Origin: Streptomyces sp. NBC_00335
GTDB taxonomy: Bacteria; Actinomycetota; Actinomycetes; Streptomycetales; Streptomycetaceae
Length of the DNA: 64,000 bases
NCBI RefSeq assembly: GCF_036127095.1
Contig: NZ_CP108006.1
Span: 6,439,501 to 6,503,500 of the forward strand
Direction of reading: 5' to 3'
The position numbers and the translations under genes are program-made. Below the pieces are notes generated by a model that was not told the origin of the DNA, made no database searches, and saw only the letters and a program-made list of their open reading frames with translations. Below are positions 44,716 to 52,627 of this stretch, one piece after another (positions within the stretch are counted from its first letter, which is position 1; each line of letters begins with the position of its first letter).

Positions 44716-44765
44716 GGAGAAACGTTTAGAAGACCACCGTTCGCAAGAGCGCCGCTTAGAAGACC
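44713..44765. repeat. Orphan ribosome-binding site and TTAGAAGACC direct repeat
   Basis: AAGGAG (44714-44719) directly follows the DesB-like stop but leads to no start codon. TTAGAAGACC occurs at 44726 and again at 44756. The second copy contains the stop of the convergent nucleotidase. This looks like a small duplication or deletion junction. Confidence 0.55.
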
Positions 44766-46567
44766 GGTGCCCCGGCTCGGGTCAGCCGCCAGTCCACCGA
44801 CGCGAACTGCGCCGGGTCCACCGTCCCCTTCGCCTTCACCCACTGGATGATCGTGTTGCGTATTTCATCCGAGTTGGCCCACAACTGCTTCGCCTGCGGC
44901 ACGTGCGGGAAGTTCCCGCCACCCGCAGCCCGGTAGTTGTTCACCGCCAGCACGAACTGCGCCGCCGGATCCACCGGCTTCCCCTGGAAGGACAGCCCCG
45001 AGATCCGGGCACCCACCGGCTCGGAGATGTCGATGTCGTACGTCAACCCGTACACGGCGTCGTAGTTGTAGTCCGGCGTGCCCTCCGCGTTCGTCAGCTT
45101 CGCCGGATCCACCACGTCACCCGGAGCCGTCCGCACGAAGTACCTCGCCGAATACTCCAGGTACTCCTTGATCTGCGCACCCGTCAGCAGCCGTGCCTCC
45201 AGCGTGTTCTCGAACGGATACAGACCCGCCGCATCCCGGATCGTCACCTGCCCGGCCGGAATCGCCGCCGTCCGCGAGAAGCACGAAGCCTGCGACAGCA
45301 CCGGCAGCGCAGCCCACTCCGTACCCGCCAGCGCACCCCTCACCGTCTCCGCCTGCACGTGGTTGATCAGATCGATGATCGCCACGTCCTTCACCGGACC
45401 GTCCACCGAGGACATGGCCTGCGTCGACGTACCGATCACCTGGTTCACATACGCCACGACCTTGCGGTGCTCGTCCGACAGCAGCCCCACGATCTCCGGG
45501 TCCTCCACCGCCGTGTTCGAGTTCAGCACCCGGGCCGACACCTTCGACACCGACCAGCAGCCCTTCACCCACGTCAGCTCGAAGTCGAACAGCGTCAGCC
45601 GCTGCCCCCACTTCAGCGGCTCGGACAACACCACGTCCTTGCCCGTCGCCTTGTTCCGCACCCGGTACTCCGGGATCTCCGTATGGGCGTGCCCCACCAG
45701 GATCGCGTCGATCCCCGGCACCTGCTCCGCCACCAGACCCGCCGCGTTCTCGATGTGCGGCAGCTGGTCCCCGTAACTCGACGTGCCGCTCGAACCCGAA
45801 TGAGCCGACACGATCACCACGTCCGCACCCAGCGACCGCAGCCGCGGCACGTACTTCGCGGCCTGCTCCTCAAGACCCGGGAACGTCATCTTCCCCTGCA
45901 CGTTCGCCTTGTCCCAGATCGCGATCCCCGGATTCGTCAGACCCAGCACCGCCACCTTCACGTCCCGCCCATGCGGCGTACGCAACCGGTGCATGCTGTA
46001 CGGGGGGAACGCCGGCCGCAACGTCTTCGCATCCAGCGCGTTCGCCCCCAGCAACGGGAACTCGCACTGCTCCTCGAACTTCCGCAGCACCGGAATGCCG
46101 TAATTGAACTCGTGGTTCCCCAGCGCCGCCGCGTCATAACCGATCGCGTTCATCGCCTGCGCCATCGGATGAACCGGACCACGCCGCGCCGTGATCGGAT
46201 CCACCTTCGCGTAGTAGTACGACAGCTGCGTCCCCTGAATGGTGTCCCCGGCGTCGATCAGCAGCGTGTTGCACCGCCCCTTCTCCGCCCGCACCTGGTT
46301 CACCAGCGTGGAGATCTTCGCCAGACCGACGTCGTTGTGCGCCTTGTCGTCGAACTCCTTGTCCGTGAAGTAGTCCCAGTTGAAGACGTTCCCGTGCAGG
46401 TCCGTCGTCCCCATCACCGTGAACGCGTACGTCCTCGCTCCCGCCGCCGAAGCGCCGCCGGCCACCGCCTCAGCCGCGGCAGCCGGGGTGCTCGTGGCCC
46501 CCGCCAACGCCACGGCCGCACCCGTCGCAGCCGAAGTACCCAGAAACGTCCTACGGTCCAAAGCCAT
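44756..46567 (-). CDS. Tat-exported 5'-nucleotidase / 2',3'-cyclic phosphodiesterase
   Basis: 603-residue metallophosphoesterase. The N-terminus MALDRRTFLGTSAATG is a twin-arginine signal, with an AAAAA cleavage region. The catalytic domain has TTDLHGNVFN, DAGDTIQGT, ALGNHEFNYG and VGHAHTEIPE metal-binding motifs, and the C-terminal 5'-nucleotidase domain includes YPFENTL and LAVNNYRAAGGGNF. It releases nucleosides and phosphate outside the cell. ATG 46567 follows AAGGGGAGATGGC. It converges on the DesB-like gene. Confidence 0.92.
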   Translation of the reverse strand: MALDRRTFLGTSAATGAAVALAGATSTPAAAAEAVAGGASAAGARTYAFTVMGTTDLHGNVFNWDYFTDKEFDDKAHNDVGLAKISTLVNQVRAEKGRCNTLLIDAGDTIQGTQLSYYYAKVDPITARRGPVHPMAQAMNAIGYDAAALGNHEFNYGIPVLRKFEEQCEFPLLGANALDAKTLRPAFPPYSMHRLRTPHGRDVKVAVLGLTNPGIAIWDKANVQGKMTFPGLEEQAAKYVPRLRSLGADVVIVSAHSGSSGTSSYGDQLPHIENAAGLVAEQVPGIDAILVGHAHTEIPEYRVRNKATGKDVVLSEPLKWGQRLTLFDFELTWVKGCWSVSKVSARVLNSNTAVEDPEIVGLLSDEHRKVVAYVNQVIGTSTQAMSSVDGPVKDVAIIDLINHVQAETVRGALAGTEWAALPVLSQASCFSRTAAIPAGQVTIRDAAGLYPFENTLEARLLTGAQIKEYLEYSARYFVRTAPGDVVDPAKLTNAEGTPDYNYDAVYGLTYDIDISEPVGARISGLSFQGKPVDPAAQFVLAVNNYRAAGGGNFPHVPQAKQLWANSDEIRNTIIQWVKAKGTVDPAQFASVDWRLTRAGAPVF

Positions 46568-46707
46568 GCCATCTCCCCTTGTGAGGTGCGTGTACACAGA
46601 TAGGCAACGCGCGTAGATTCTGACCCAGCAGTAACAAGCCGCAACACCCCCACCAGGTTTCGATCCGATGACCAGCCCCGTACGAGCAGCAGTGCGACAG
46701 TGAATCC

Positions 46708-47409
46708 ATGACCCAGGACCCCTCGCACCAGCCCTACGGAACCCCCGAAGTCCCCCGCGTCGCAGTCCGCGGCGAAGCCACCCTCGAAGTCGACCCCGAG
46801 ATCGCCCGCATCGGCATCACCGTCAGCGCCCGCGGCACCGACCGACGCACCGCCCTCGAAGACCTCACCCGCCGCAACAACGCCGTCCTCGACCTCGTCA
46901 AAAGCTACGGCGACCCCGTCGAAAAACTCGAAACCGGCGCTTTCTCCATCACCCCCGAACTCACCCGCCACGGCCGCGGCGAACGCATCCGCGCCTACCA
47001 CGGACGCGTCCACCTCACCGCCGAACTCAACGACTTCACCACCCTCGGCGAACTCACCACCCGCCTCGCCGACCTCGAACTCACCCAGGTCGACGGACCC
47101 TGGTGGGCCCTGCGTCCCACCTCACCCGCCCACGGTGAAGCCCGCCGCCAAGCCGTACTCGAAGCCGTCCAGCGCGCCCGCGAATACGCCGCCGCCCTCG
47201 GAGCCGAACTCGCCGCCCTCGTCGAACTCGCCGACCTCGGAGCCGAGAACGCCCCCGCCCCCTTCCAGGCATCCGGCGCCGCGATGCGCACCATGGCCTT
47301 CAGCGCCGCCGAAGACGCAGGCGCCCCCGCCCTCGACCTCGAACCCCAGCGCCAGACCGTCTACGCACAGGTGAACGCACGCTTCACAATGACCCCTCCC
47401 CGCCTCTGA
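46708..47409 (+). CDS. SIMPL-domain (DUF541) protein
   Basis: 233-residue protein of the SIMPL/DUF541 family: VRGEATLEVDPEIARIGITV, then a LETGAFSITPEL segment and RRQAVLEAVQRAREYAAALG near the C-terminus. There is no obvious signal peptide, so it is likely cytoplasmic here, although many relatives are periplasmic. The function is unknown. It starts 140 bp from the divergent nucleotidase and precedes pyruvate kinase. Confidence 0.85.
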   Translation: MTQDPSHQPYGTPEVPRVAVRGEATLEVDPEIARIGITVSARGTDRRTALEDLTRRNNAVLDLVKSYGDPVEKLETGAFSITPELTRHGRGERIRAYHGRVHLTAELNDFTTLGELTTRLADLELTQVDGPWWALRPTSPAHGEARRQAVLEAVQRAREYAAALGAELAALVELADLGAENAPAPFQASGAAMRTMAFSAAEDAGAPALDLEPQRQTVYAQVNARFTMTPPRL

Positions 47410-47473
47410 AAACCCGAACAATCGGCGCCCCGGGGGTGCTCATCAGAGCACCCCCATGCACATTCAACAATTG

Positions 47474-47502
47474 TCAACAACCTTTTGCTCAAAGGTTGTT
47501 GA
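47474..47502. promoter_or_regulatory. 12-bp inverted repeat upstream of pyruvate kinase
   Basis: TCAACAACCTTT (47474-47485) and AAAGGTTGTTGA (47491-47502) form a perfect palindrome around TGCTC. A second palindrome ACAATTGT lies at 47467-47474. This A/T-rich island is unusual in the window. It is 54 bp before the pyk start and has no T-tract, so an operator is more likely than a terminator. Confidence 0.6.
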
Positions 47503-47555
47503 GTGGACACCCGGAACCAATTTCCTACTGCCTGGTAGGGGCATACGCTCGCTCC

Positions 47556-48983
47556 ATGCGCCGAGCGAAAATCGTATGTACCCTGGGCCCCGCCACCGAC
47601 TCATACGACCAGATCAAAGCCCTGGTCGAAGCCGGAATGGACATCGCCCGCTTCAACCTCAGCCACGGCACCTACGCCGAACACGAGGACCGCTACCAGC
47701 GAGTCCGCAAGGCCGCCGACGAAACCGGCCGCAGCGTCGGCATCCTCGCCGACCTTCAAGGTCCGAAGATCCGCCTGGGCCGCTTCCGCGAAGGCCCCGT
47801 ACTCCTTGAACGCGGCGACGAATTCACCATCACCGTCGAAGACCACGAAGGCGACCGCCACACCTGCGGTACCACCTACAAGGGCCTCGCCGGAGACGTC
47901 TCCACGGGCGAACGCATCCTCGTAGACGACGGCCGCGTCACCCTCGAAGTCACCGCCGTCGACGGACCCCGCGTCCACACCCGCGTCATCGAAGGCGGCA
48001 TGGTCTCCGACAACAAGGGACTCAACCTCCCCGGCGTCGCAGTCTCCGTACCCGCCCTCTCCGAAAAAGACATCGAAGACCTCCGCTGGGCCCTGCGCAT
48101 CGGCGCCGACATCATCGCCCTCTCCTTCGTCCGCAGCGGAAGCGACATCGAAGACGTCCACCGCATCATGGACGAAGAAGGCCGACGCCTCCCCGTCATC
48201 GCCAAGGTCGAAAAGCCCCAGGCAGTCGAAAACATCGACGACATCGTCGCCGCCTTCGACGGCATCATGGTCGCCCGCGGAGACCTCGGCGTCGAAATGC
48301 CCCTGGAACAAGTCCCCATCGTCCAGAAGCGCGCCGTCAAACTCGCCAAGCGCAACGCCAAGCCGGTCATCGTCGCCACCCAAATGCTCGACTCGATGAT
48401 CGACAACTCCCGGCCCACCCGCGCCGAAGCCTCCGACGTCGCCAACGCCGTCATCGACGGCACCGACGCCGTCATGCTCTCCGGCGAAACCAGCGTCGGC
48501 AAATACGCCATCGAAACCGTCCGCACCATGGCCCGCATCGTCGAAGCCGCCGAAGAAGACATCCTCGCCAAGGGCCTCCCCCCGCTCACCGAGCGCAACA
48601 AGCCCCGCACCCAAGGCGGAGCAGTCGCCCGCGCCGCCGCCGAAATGGGCGACTTCCTCGGCGCGAAGTTCCTCGTCGCCTTCACCCAGAGCGGAGACAC
48701 CGTCCGCCGGCTCTCCCGCTACCGCTCACCCATCCCCCTCCTCGCCTTCACCCCCGACCCCGCCACCCGCTCCCAGCTCAACCTCACCTGGGGCGTCGAA
48801 ACCTTCCTCGGCCCCCACGTCGACTCCACCGACGCCATGGTCGCCCAGGTCGAAGAAGAACTCCTGCGCATCGGCCGCTGCGTACCCGGCGACGTCGTCG
48901 TCATCACCGCCGGCTCACCCCCCGGCGTCAGCGGATCCACCAACCTCGTCCGCATCCACCACATCGGCGACGCAGTCCGCTGA
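47556..48983 (+). CDS. pyk: Pyruvate kinase
   Basis: 475-residue glycolytic enzyme converting phosphoenolpyruvate and ADP to pyruvate and ATP. Signature motifs are RRAKIVCTLGPATDSYDQ, RFNLSHGTY, ILADLQGPKIRLG, and IMVARGDLGVEMPLEQVP with KRAVKLAKRNAKPVIVATQM. The C-terminal allosteric domain has AFTQSGDTVRRLSRYRSPIP. ATG 47556 has no ribosome-binding site and a CATACGCT -10-like sequence lies 7-14 bases upstream, so the mRNA is probably leaderless. Confidence 0.96.
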   Translation: MRRAKIVCTLGPATDSYDQIKALVEAGMDIARFNLSHGTYAEHEDRYQRVRKAADETGRSVGILADLQGPKIRLGRFREGPVLLERGDEFTITVEDHEGDRHTCGTTYKGLAGDVSTGERILVDDGRVTLEVTAVDGPRVHTRVIEGGMVSDNKGLNLPGVAVSVPALSEKDIEDLRWALRIGADIIALSFVRSGSDIEDVHRIMDEEGRRLPVIAKVEKPQAVENIDDIVAAFDGIMVARGDLGVEMPLEQVPIVQKRAVKLAKRNAKPVIVATQMLDSMIDNSRPTRAEASDVANAVIDGTDAVMLSGETSVGKYAIETVRTMARIVEAAEEDILAKGLPPLTERNKPRTQGGAVARAAAEMGDFLGAKFLVAFTQSGDTVRRLSRYRSPIPLLAFTPDPATRSQLNLTWGVETFLGPHVDSTDAMVAQVEEELLRIGRCVPGDVVVITAGSPPGVSGSTNLVRIHHIGDAVR

Positions 48984-48999
48984 CACCGCCCGCAAGCGG

Positions 49000-49572
49000 C
49001 TACAGCACCTCACGTATAAGACGCACCGCGTCGGGCAACACCAAACGGCTCTCACCCGTACTCGGGAAGTGCCCGCCCGACGCGGTCACCCGCGCCTCGG
49101 CCCCCAGCTCCCTCACGAACCGCAACACGTGCTCACCCGTCGCCTCCCCGGTCACCGGGTCATCGGCCGCATGCAGCACACGGAACTCCCGCGCAGCCTT
49201 CCGGATCCGCTGCCAGTCGAACTCCGGCGAGAAGAACGGCGCCAACGCGTCATACCCCACCTCCCCGGACATCGACGCCACGAACACCACCCCCGCGAAC
49301 GCCCCCTCGGCCTCGGTGTCGTGCTCCTGCAGCAGCCGCAGCACATTCACCCCACCCAGACTGTGACCCACCAGCACCGTCTCACCAGCCGGCGCACCCC
49401 CCACCGCCGCCTCCAGCTCCTTCAGCCACACACCTGGCTCCGGAGCGAACGGCTCGGGGAAATTCGGGATCCGCACCTCGTGTCCCTCGGCAGCGAACTC
49501 CTCACCCGTCGCCGCATACCAATGCTCCCCGGCACCCATCCCGTACCCGTGCGCGATCACGATCTTGCCCAT
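49000..49572 (-). CDS. Alpha/beta hydrolase, RBBP9/YdeN-like
   Basis: 190-residue serine hydrolase: HGYGMGAGEHWY, the nucleophile in VGHSLGGVNVL, Asp in HAADDPVTG and His in ASGGHFPSTG. The size and motifs fit the RBBP9/YdeN family. ATG 49572 is chosen, with GGGGCGGAGCC upstream. It diverges from a TetR regulator across a 26-bp palindrome, so it is probably the regulated target. The substrate is unknown. Confidence 0.87.
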   Translation of the reverse strand: MGKIVIAHGYGMGAGEHWYAATGEEFAAEGHEVRIPNFPEPFAPEPGVWLKELEAAVGGAPAGETVLVGHSLGGVNVLRLLQEHDTEAEGAFAGVVFVASMSGEVGYDALAPFFSPEFDWQRIRKAAREFRVLHAADDPVTGEATGEHVLRFVRELGAEARVTASGGHFPSTGESRLVLPDAVRLIREVL

Positions 49573-49607
49573 GGCTCCGCCCCTCGTATCCCTAGGTCGA
49601 TCCTTCA

Positions 49608-49633
49608 ATCGAAACGCTACGCCGCGTTTCGAT
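49608..49633. promoter_or_regulatory. TetR operator, 26-bp palindrome
   Basis: Perfect 10-bp arms ATCGAAACGC (49608-49617) and GCGTTTCGAT (49624-49633) surround TACGCC. The site is between the divergent hydrolase and TetR genes. A further partial half-site AAAACGC follows at 49634. Autoregulation by the adjacent TetR protein is likely. Confidence 0.8.
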
Positions 49634-49658
49634 AAAACGCTAGGGCTATCGTGAAGCC

Positions 49659-50276
49659 GTGTCAATCACTCCTTCGAGCAACTCTTCGAGCAACCCGCCC
49701 CGCACCGGCGGCCGCCTCCGCAACGAAGACGCCCACCACTCCGTCCTCGAAGCCACCGCCGCACTCCTCGTCGAAAACGGCTACGGCGCCCTCACCATCG
49801 AAGGCGTCGCCAAGCGCGCCAACGTCGCCAAGAGCACCGTCTACCGCTGGTGGAAGTCCAAGCCCGCCCTCGTCATGGACGCCTACGCCCACGAAACCGC
49901 CGCCCGCGTCCCCGAACCCGACACCGGCACCCTCACCGGCGACCTCACCGCCTTCGTCACCGACCTCTACCGCATCGGCCGCGACCCTGTGCGCGCGAAA
50001 GCCCTCACCGGGCTGATGGCCGAAGCCCAGCTCGACCCCGCCTTCACCGAACCCTTCCGCGCCTGGGTCGCCACCCGCCGCGAGGTCGTCGCCACCCTGC
50101 TGACGAGGGCGATCACCCGCGAGGAACTCCCCACCACCACGGACCTCGACCACGCGGTCGACCTGGTCTTCGGCCCCTTCTGGTACCGCCTCCTCATCGC
50201 CCACGCCCCCCTCGACCCCGCCGACGCGGAAGCTCACGTGGTGACGGTCCTGCACGGCCTCACGGGCCGCGGCTGA
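49659..50276 (+). CDS. TetR-family regulator
   Basis: 205-residue regulator with N-terminal HTH (ALTIEGVAKRANVAKSTVYR followed by WWKSK, about 46-70) and a C-terminal ligand domain of the TetR_C type (LTGLMAEAQLDPAFTEPFRA). The GTG at 49659 fits the family's start. It probably represses the divergent hydrolase and itself through the palindrome just upstream. The effector is unknown. Confidence 0.9.
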   Translation: MSITPSSNSSSNPPRTGGRLRNEDAHHSVLEATAALLVENGYGALTIEGVAKRANVAKSTVYRWWKSKPALVMDAYAHETAARVPEPDTGTLTGDLTAFVTDLYRIGRDPVRAKALTGLMAEAQLDPAFTEPFRAWVATRREVVATLLTRAITREELPTTTDLDHAVDLVFGPFWYRLLIAHAPLDPADAEAHVVTVLHGLTGRG

Positions 50277-50377
50277 CGGCGGCGTTGCCCCAACTCGACC
50301 CGGGCGCAAGGAACATCGGTGGCCGACGCGCCGCAACGCCTTGACCTCAAGCTTGGTTGAGGTCGTAGCTTTCCCGT

Positions 50378-50836
50378 ATGACCATCAAGGAGTACACACA
50401 GGACCAGCTCGCGGCCCAGCCCATCGGCTACTGGGCCCGCGAGGCCGCCAACCTCGTGATAGGCGGCCTCAGGGCCGCGCTGGCCGAGGAGAACCTCACC
50501 CAGCCCCACTGGTGGACCCTCAACCACGTGACGGCCGCCCCGGCCCACTGGAAGCGCGCTGCCCTCACCGAGAAGCTCACCCCGTACGACGACCAGGACA
50601 CCGACTTCGACGCGGTCTACGACGACCTGGCGGCCCGGGGCTGGCTCACGGAGACGGACGGCACGCTGACCCTGACCGAAGCGGGCGAAGCCGGCCGGGC
50701 CCGCGCGCACGACCGCAACGCGAAGGTGCACGCGCGGCTGCGGCAGGGCGTCGACGACGCGGCGTACGCGGCGACCATCGACGTTCTGCGGCGCATGGTG
50801 GCCAACCTGGGCGGCAGCGGCGACCTGCCGGGCTAG
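50378..50836 (+). CDS. MarR-like winged-helix protein
   Basis: 152-residue protein. The N-terminal helices (YWAREAANLVIGGLRAALAE, PHWWTLNHV) and the wing DGTLTLTEAGEAGRARAHDR fit MarR-type regulators. The recognition helix is less clear than usual. ATG 50378 follows AAGCTTTCCCGT without a strong ribosome-binding site. It converges on the HTH-LAGLIDADG gene with a 4-base overlap. Confidence 0.72.
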   Translation: MTIKEYTQDQLAAQPIGYWAREAANLVIGGLRAALAEENLTQPHWWTLNHVTAAPAHWKRAALTEKLTPYDDQDTDFDAVYDDLAARGWLTETDGTLTLTEAGEAGRARAHDRNAKVHARLRQGVDDAAYAATIDVLRRMVANLGGSGDLPG

Positions 50837-51597
50837 TACTTCGGCCCGATGTGGGCGTCCATGAGTGCGACGGACGCCTTCCTCGCGATGGACACGTTGA
50901 AGGGGTCGCTGCCGCGGGCGAGGATCGTCCACTGGACGCCGACCTTGGCGAGGGTGTCCGTACAGAGCTTCCGGATGTCGTCGGACTTGTTGGTGAAGAA
51001 GTACCGGGGGTACTCGTAGCGCTTGCCGTTGCGGACGGTCCAGTTGGTGACCCGGCACCCGTCGGAGTGGATCAGCCCCAGGACGAACTCCCACGGGTGG
51101 GCGTCGACGATGGCCTGCTGCCAGTCCGCCAGGGCGATGCGGCGGTCATGCTTCTTGCCCGGTCCGTGCTGCGGGAACATGCACGTCCAGTGGTGGGTGT
51201 AGGACTCGACCTCTACGCAACCCTGCCGCTGGACCCGTCCCACCTTGGGGAGGGACATGACGAGGAGCATCGCTGCTTCGGCTGCGTCGATGAGGCCGGG
51301 CCAGGAGGCGTCGCAGTAGACGGACAGGTGGTGCTGTTTGTGCTTGGAGATGATGTGGCCGTCGCCGAGGTAGAGCCCCAGGAGATAGGCGTACGCGGGC
51401 TGGTCGACTTCGCGGCCGGTGCATCTCGGGCAGTCCGTTGGGCGGACGTACGCCTCACCTCGGTGTCTTCGGTCCTCGGAGCGCCACCAGCCGATGGTGC
51501 CGCGCGGTATGCCCAGGTGTTCGGCGACCACTCGATTGGTCACGCCCCGGCGCATCAGTAGGACTGCTTCTTCGCGTATCGAAGGATTGTGCTCCAC
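50833..51597 (-). CDS. HTH and LAGLIDADG-type protein
   Basis: About 254 residues. The N-terminal helix-turn-helix (AVLLMRRGVTNRVVAEHLGI, about 11-30) precedes a CPRC pair. Two LAGLIDADG-like motifs follow: LLGLYLGDGHI at 72-82 and VLGLIHSDGCR at 172-182. This is the fold of a monomeric homing endonuclease, although in actinobacteria such free-standing HTH proteins are often only called regulators. GTG 51597 is the start used; ATG 51555 would lose part of the HTH. It lies 110 bp downstream of a tRNA gene. Confidence 0.68.
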   Translation of the reverse strand: MEHNPSIREEAVLLMRRGVTNRVVAEHLGIPRGTIGWWRSEDRRHRGEAYVRPTDCPRCTGREVDQPAYAYLLGLYLGDGHIISKHKQHHLSVYCDASWPGLIDAAEAAMLLVMSLPKVGRVQRQGCVEVESYTHHWTCMFPQHGPGKKHDRRIALADWQQAIVDAHPWEFVLGLIHSDGCRVTNWTVRNGKRYEYPRYFFTNKSDDIRKLCTDTLAKVGVQWTILARGSDPFNVSIARKASVALMDAHIGPKY

Positions 51598-51707
51598 GCT
51601 CGGGAGCTTCGTCGCTGTTCGTCCAGTTGGTCGCAATTCGAAGCTGCGTTCACTGTGACGAGTGAAGATCCTAAAATCGCTTGGCGACCTTGGAAACGAA
51701 GGAGAAG

Positions 51708-51780
51708 TGCCCCGAGTCGGATTCGAACCGACGCTGAATGGGTTTTGAATCCATGGCCTCTGCCGCTGGGCTACCGGGGC
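51708..51780 (-). tRNA. tRNA with anticodon CAA (Leu?), class I shape
   Basis: 73-nt cloverleaf. Acceptor GCCCCGG pairs with TCGGGGC, the D-arm contains GCC-CAGCGGCAGA-GGC, and the anticodon loop TTCAAAA gives anticodon CAA. A 5-nt variable loop and a perfect T-arm GTCGG-TTCGAAT-CCGAC follow. CCA is not encoded. CAA would read UUG (Leu), and the loop matches bacterial Leu(CAA), but Leu tRNAs normally have a long variable arm and this one does not. The last anticodon-stem pair is A-C. The structure is convincing and the amino-acid identity is not. Confidence 0.8.
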
Positions 51781-51793
51781 CCCTTCGAAACAA

Positions 51794-51821
51794 AGGATAC
51801 CTAATACCCTCCGTGTCACAA
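51794..51821 (-). promoter_or_regulatory. tRNA promoter
   Basis: On the minus strand TTGTGA (complement of 51816-51821) and TATCCT (complement of 51794-51799) are 16 bases apart, a close fit to -35/-10. The -10 ends 13 bases before the tRNA 5' end. Confidence 0.6.
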
Positions 51822-51879
51822 ACATACAGGAGCTAGGTAGGCTCGGGGGAGCTGAATCGCCTTGCACCAAGGAGCCCCC

Positions 51880-52539
51880 GTGACCGCCGAGCACGAGTCG
51901 ACGCCCACGCCCGACGCCGACCAGTCGCACGTTCCGCCGCTGACGACGCGCGTCGTCATCGCCGAGGACGAGGCGCTCATCCGTCTCGACCTCAAGGAGA
52001 TGCTCGAAGAGGAGGGCTACGCCGTCGTCGGTGAAGCCGGAGACGGGCAGACCGCCGTCGAGCTGGCCCGGGAGCACCGTCCCGACCTGGTCATTCTTGA
52101 TGTGAAGATGCCCGTCCTCGACGGGATCTCCGCCGCCGAGAAGATCGCGGAGGAGTCCATCGCCCCCGTGCTGATGCTCACCGCGTTCTCGCAGCGGGAT
52201 CTCGTGGAGCGGGCGCGGGACGCCGGCGCCATGGCGTACCTCGTGAAGCCCTTCAGCAAGAGCGACGTGGTACCGGCCATCGAGATGGCCGTGTCGCGCT
52301 TCGCCGAGCTCCGTGCGCTGGAGAAGGAGGTCGCCGACCTCTCGCTCCGCCTGGAGACGCGCAAGCTCGTGGACCGCGCCAAGAGCATCCTGCAGACGCA
52401 GTACGGGCTCTCCGAGCCGGCCGCCTTCCGGTGGATCCAGAAGACCTCCATGGACCGCCGCATGTCCATGCAGCAGGTCGCCGAGGCCGTCATCGAGGAC
52501 GCCGAGGAGAAGAAGGCCGCCGCCGGCAAGGGCGAGTAG
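51880..52539 (+). CDS. Response regulator with ANTAR RNA-binding domain
   Basis: 219-residue regulator. The receiver domain has VVIAEDEALIRLDL, phospho-acceptor Asp74 in VILDVKMPVL and YLVKPFSK. The C-terminal ANTAR domain includes LVDRAKSILQTQYGLSEPAA. ANTAR proteins bind paired hexaloop hairpins in nascent RNA to prevent termination. This is the PdtaR-like type of actinobacteria. GTG 51880 has AAGGAG 5 bases upstream. It converges with livF across a strong terminator. Its RNA targets and kinase are not evident here. Confidence 0.93.
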   Translation: MTAEHESTPTPDADQSHVPPLTTRVVIAEDEALIRLDLKEMLEEEGYAVVGEAGDGQTAVELAREHRPDLVILDVKMPVLDGISAAEKIAEESIAPVLMLTAFSQRDLVERARDAGAMAYLVKPFSKSDVVPAIEMAVSRFAELRALEKEVADLSLRLETRKLVDRAKSILQTQYGLSEPAAFRWIQKTSMDRRMSMQQVAEAVIEDAEEKKAAAGKGE

Positions 52540-52567
52540 CAGCCTCTAGTACGGCAGTACGGCAAAC

Positions 52568-52610
52568 AGTGAGGCCCCCTCCGGATCCAGGATCCGGAGG
52601 GGGCCTCACT
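52568..52610. terminator. Bidirectional terminator
   Basis: Two 21-bp arms (52568-52588 and 52590-52610) are perfect complements. It separates the convergent ANTAR regulator and livF. Confidence 0.9.
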
Positions 52611-52627
52611 CGTACGCGGGGTGGGGC

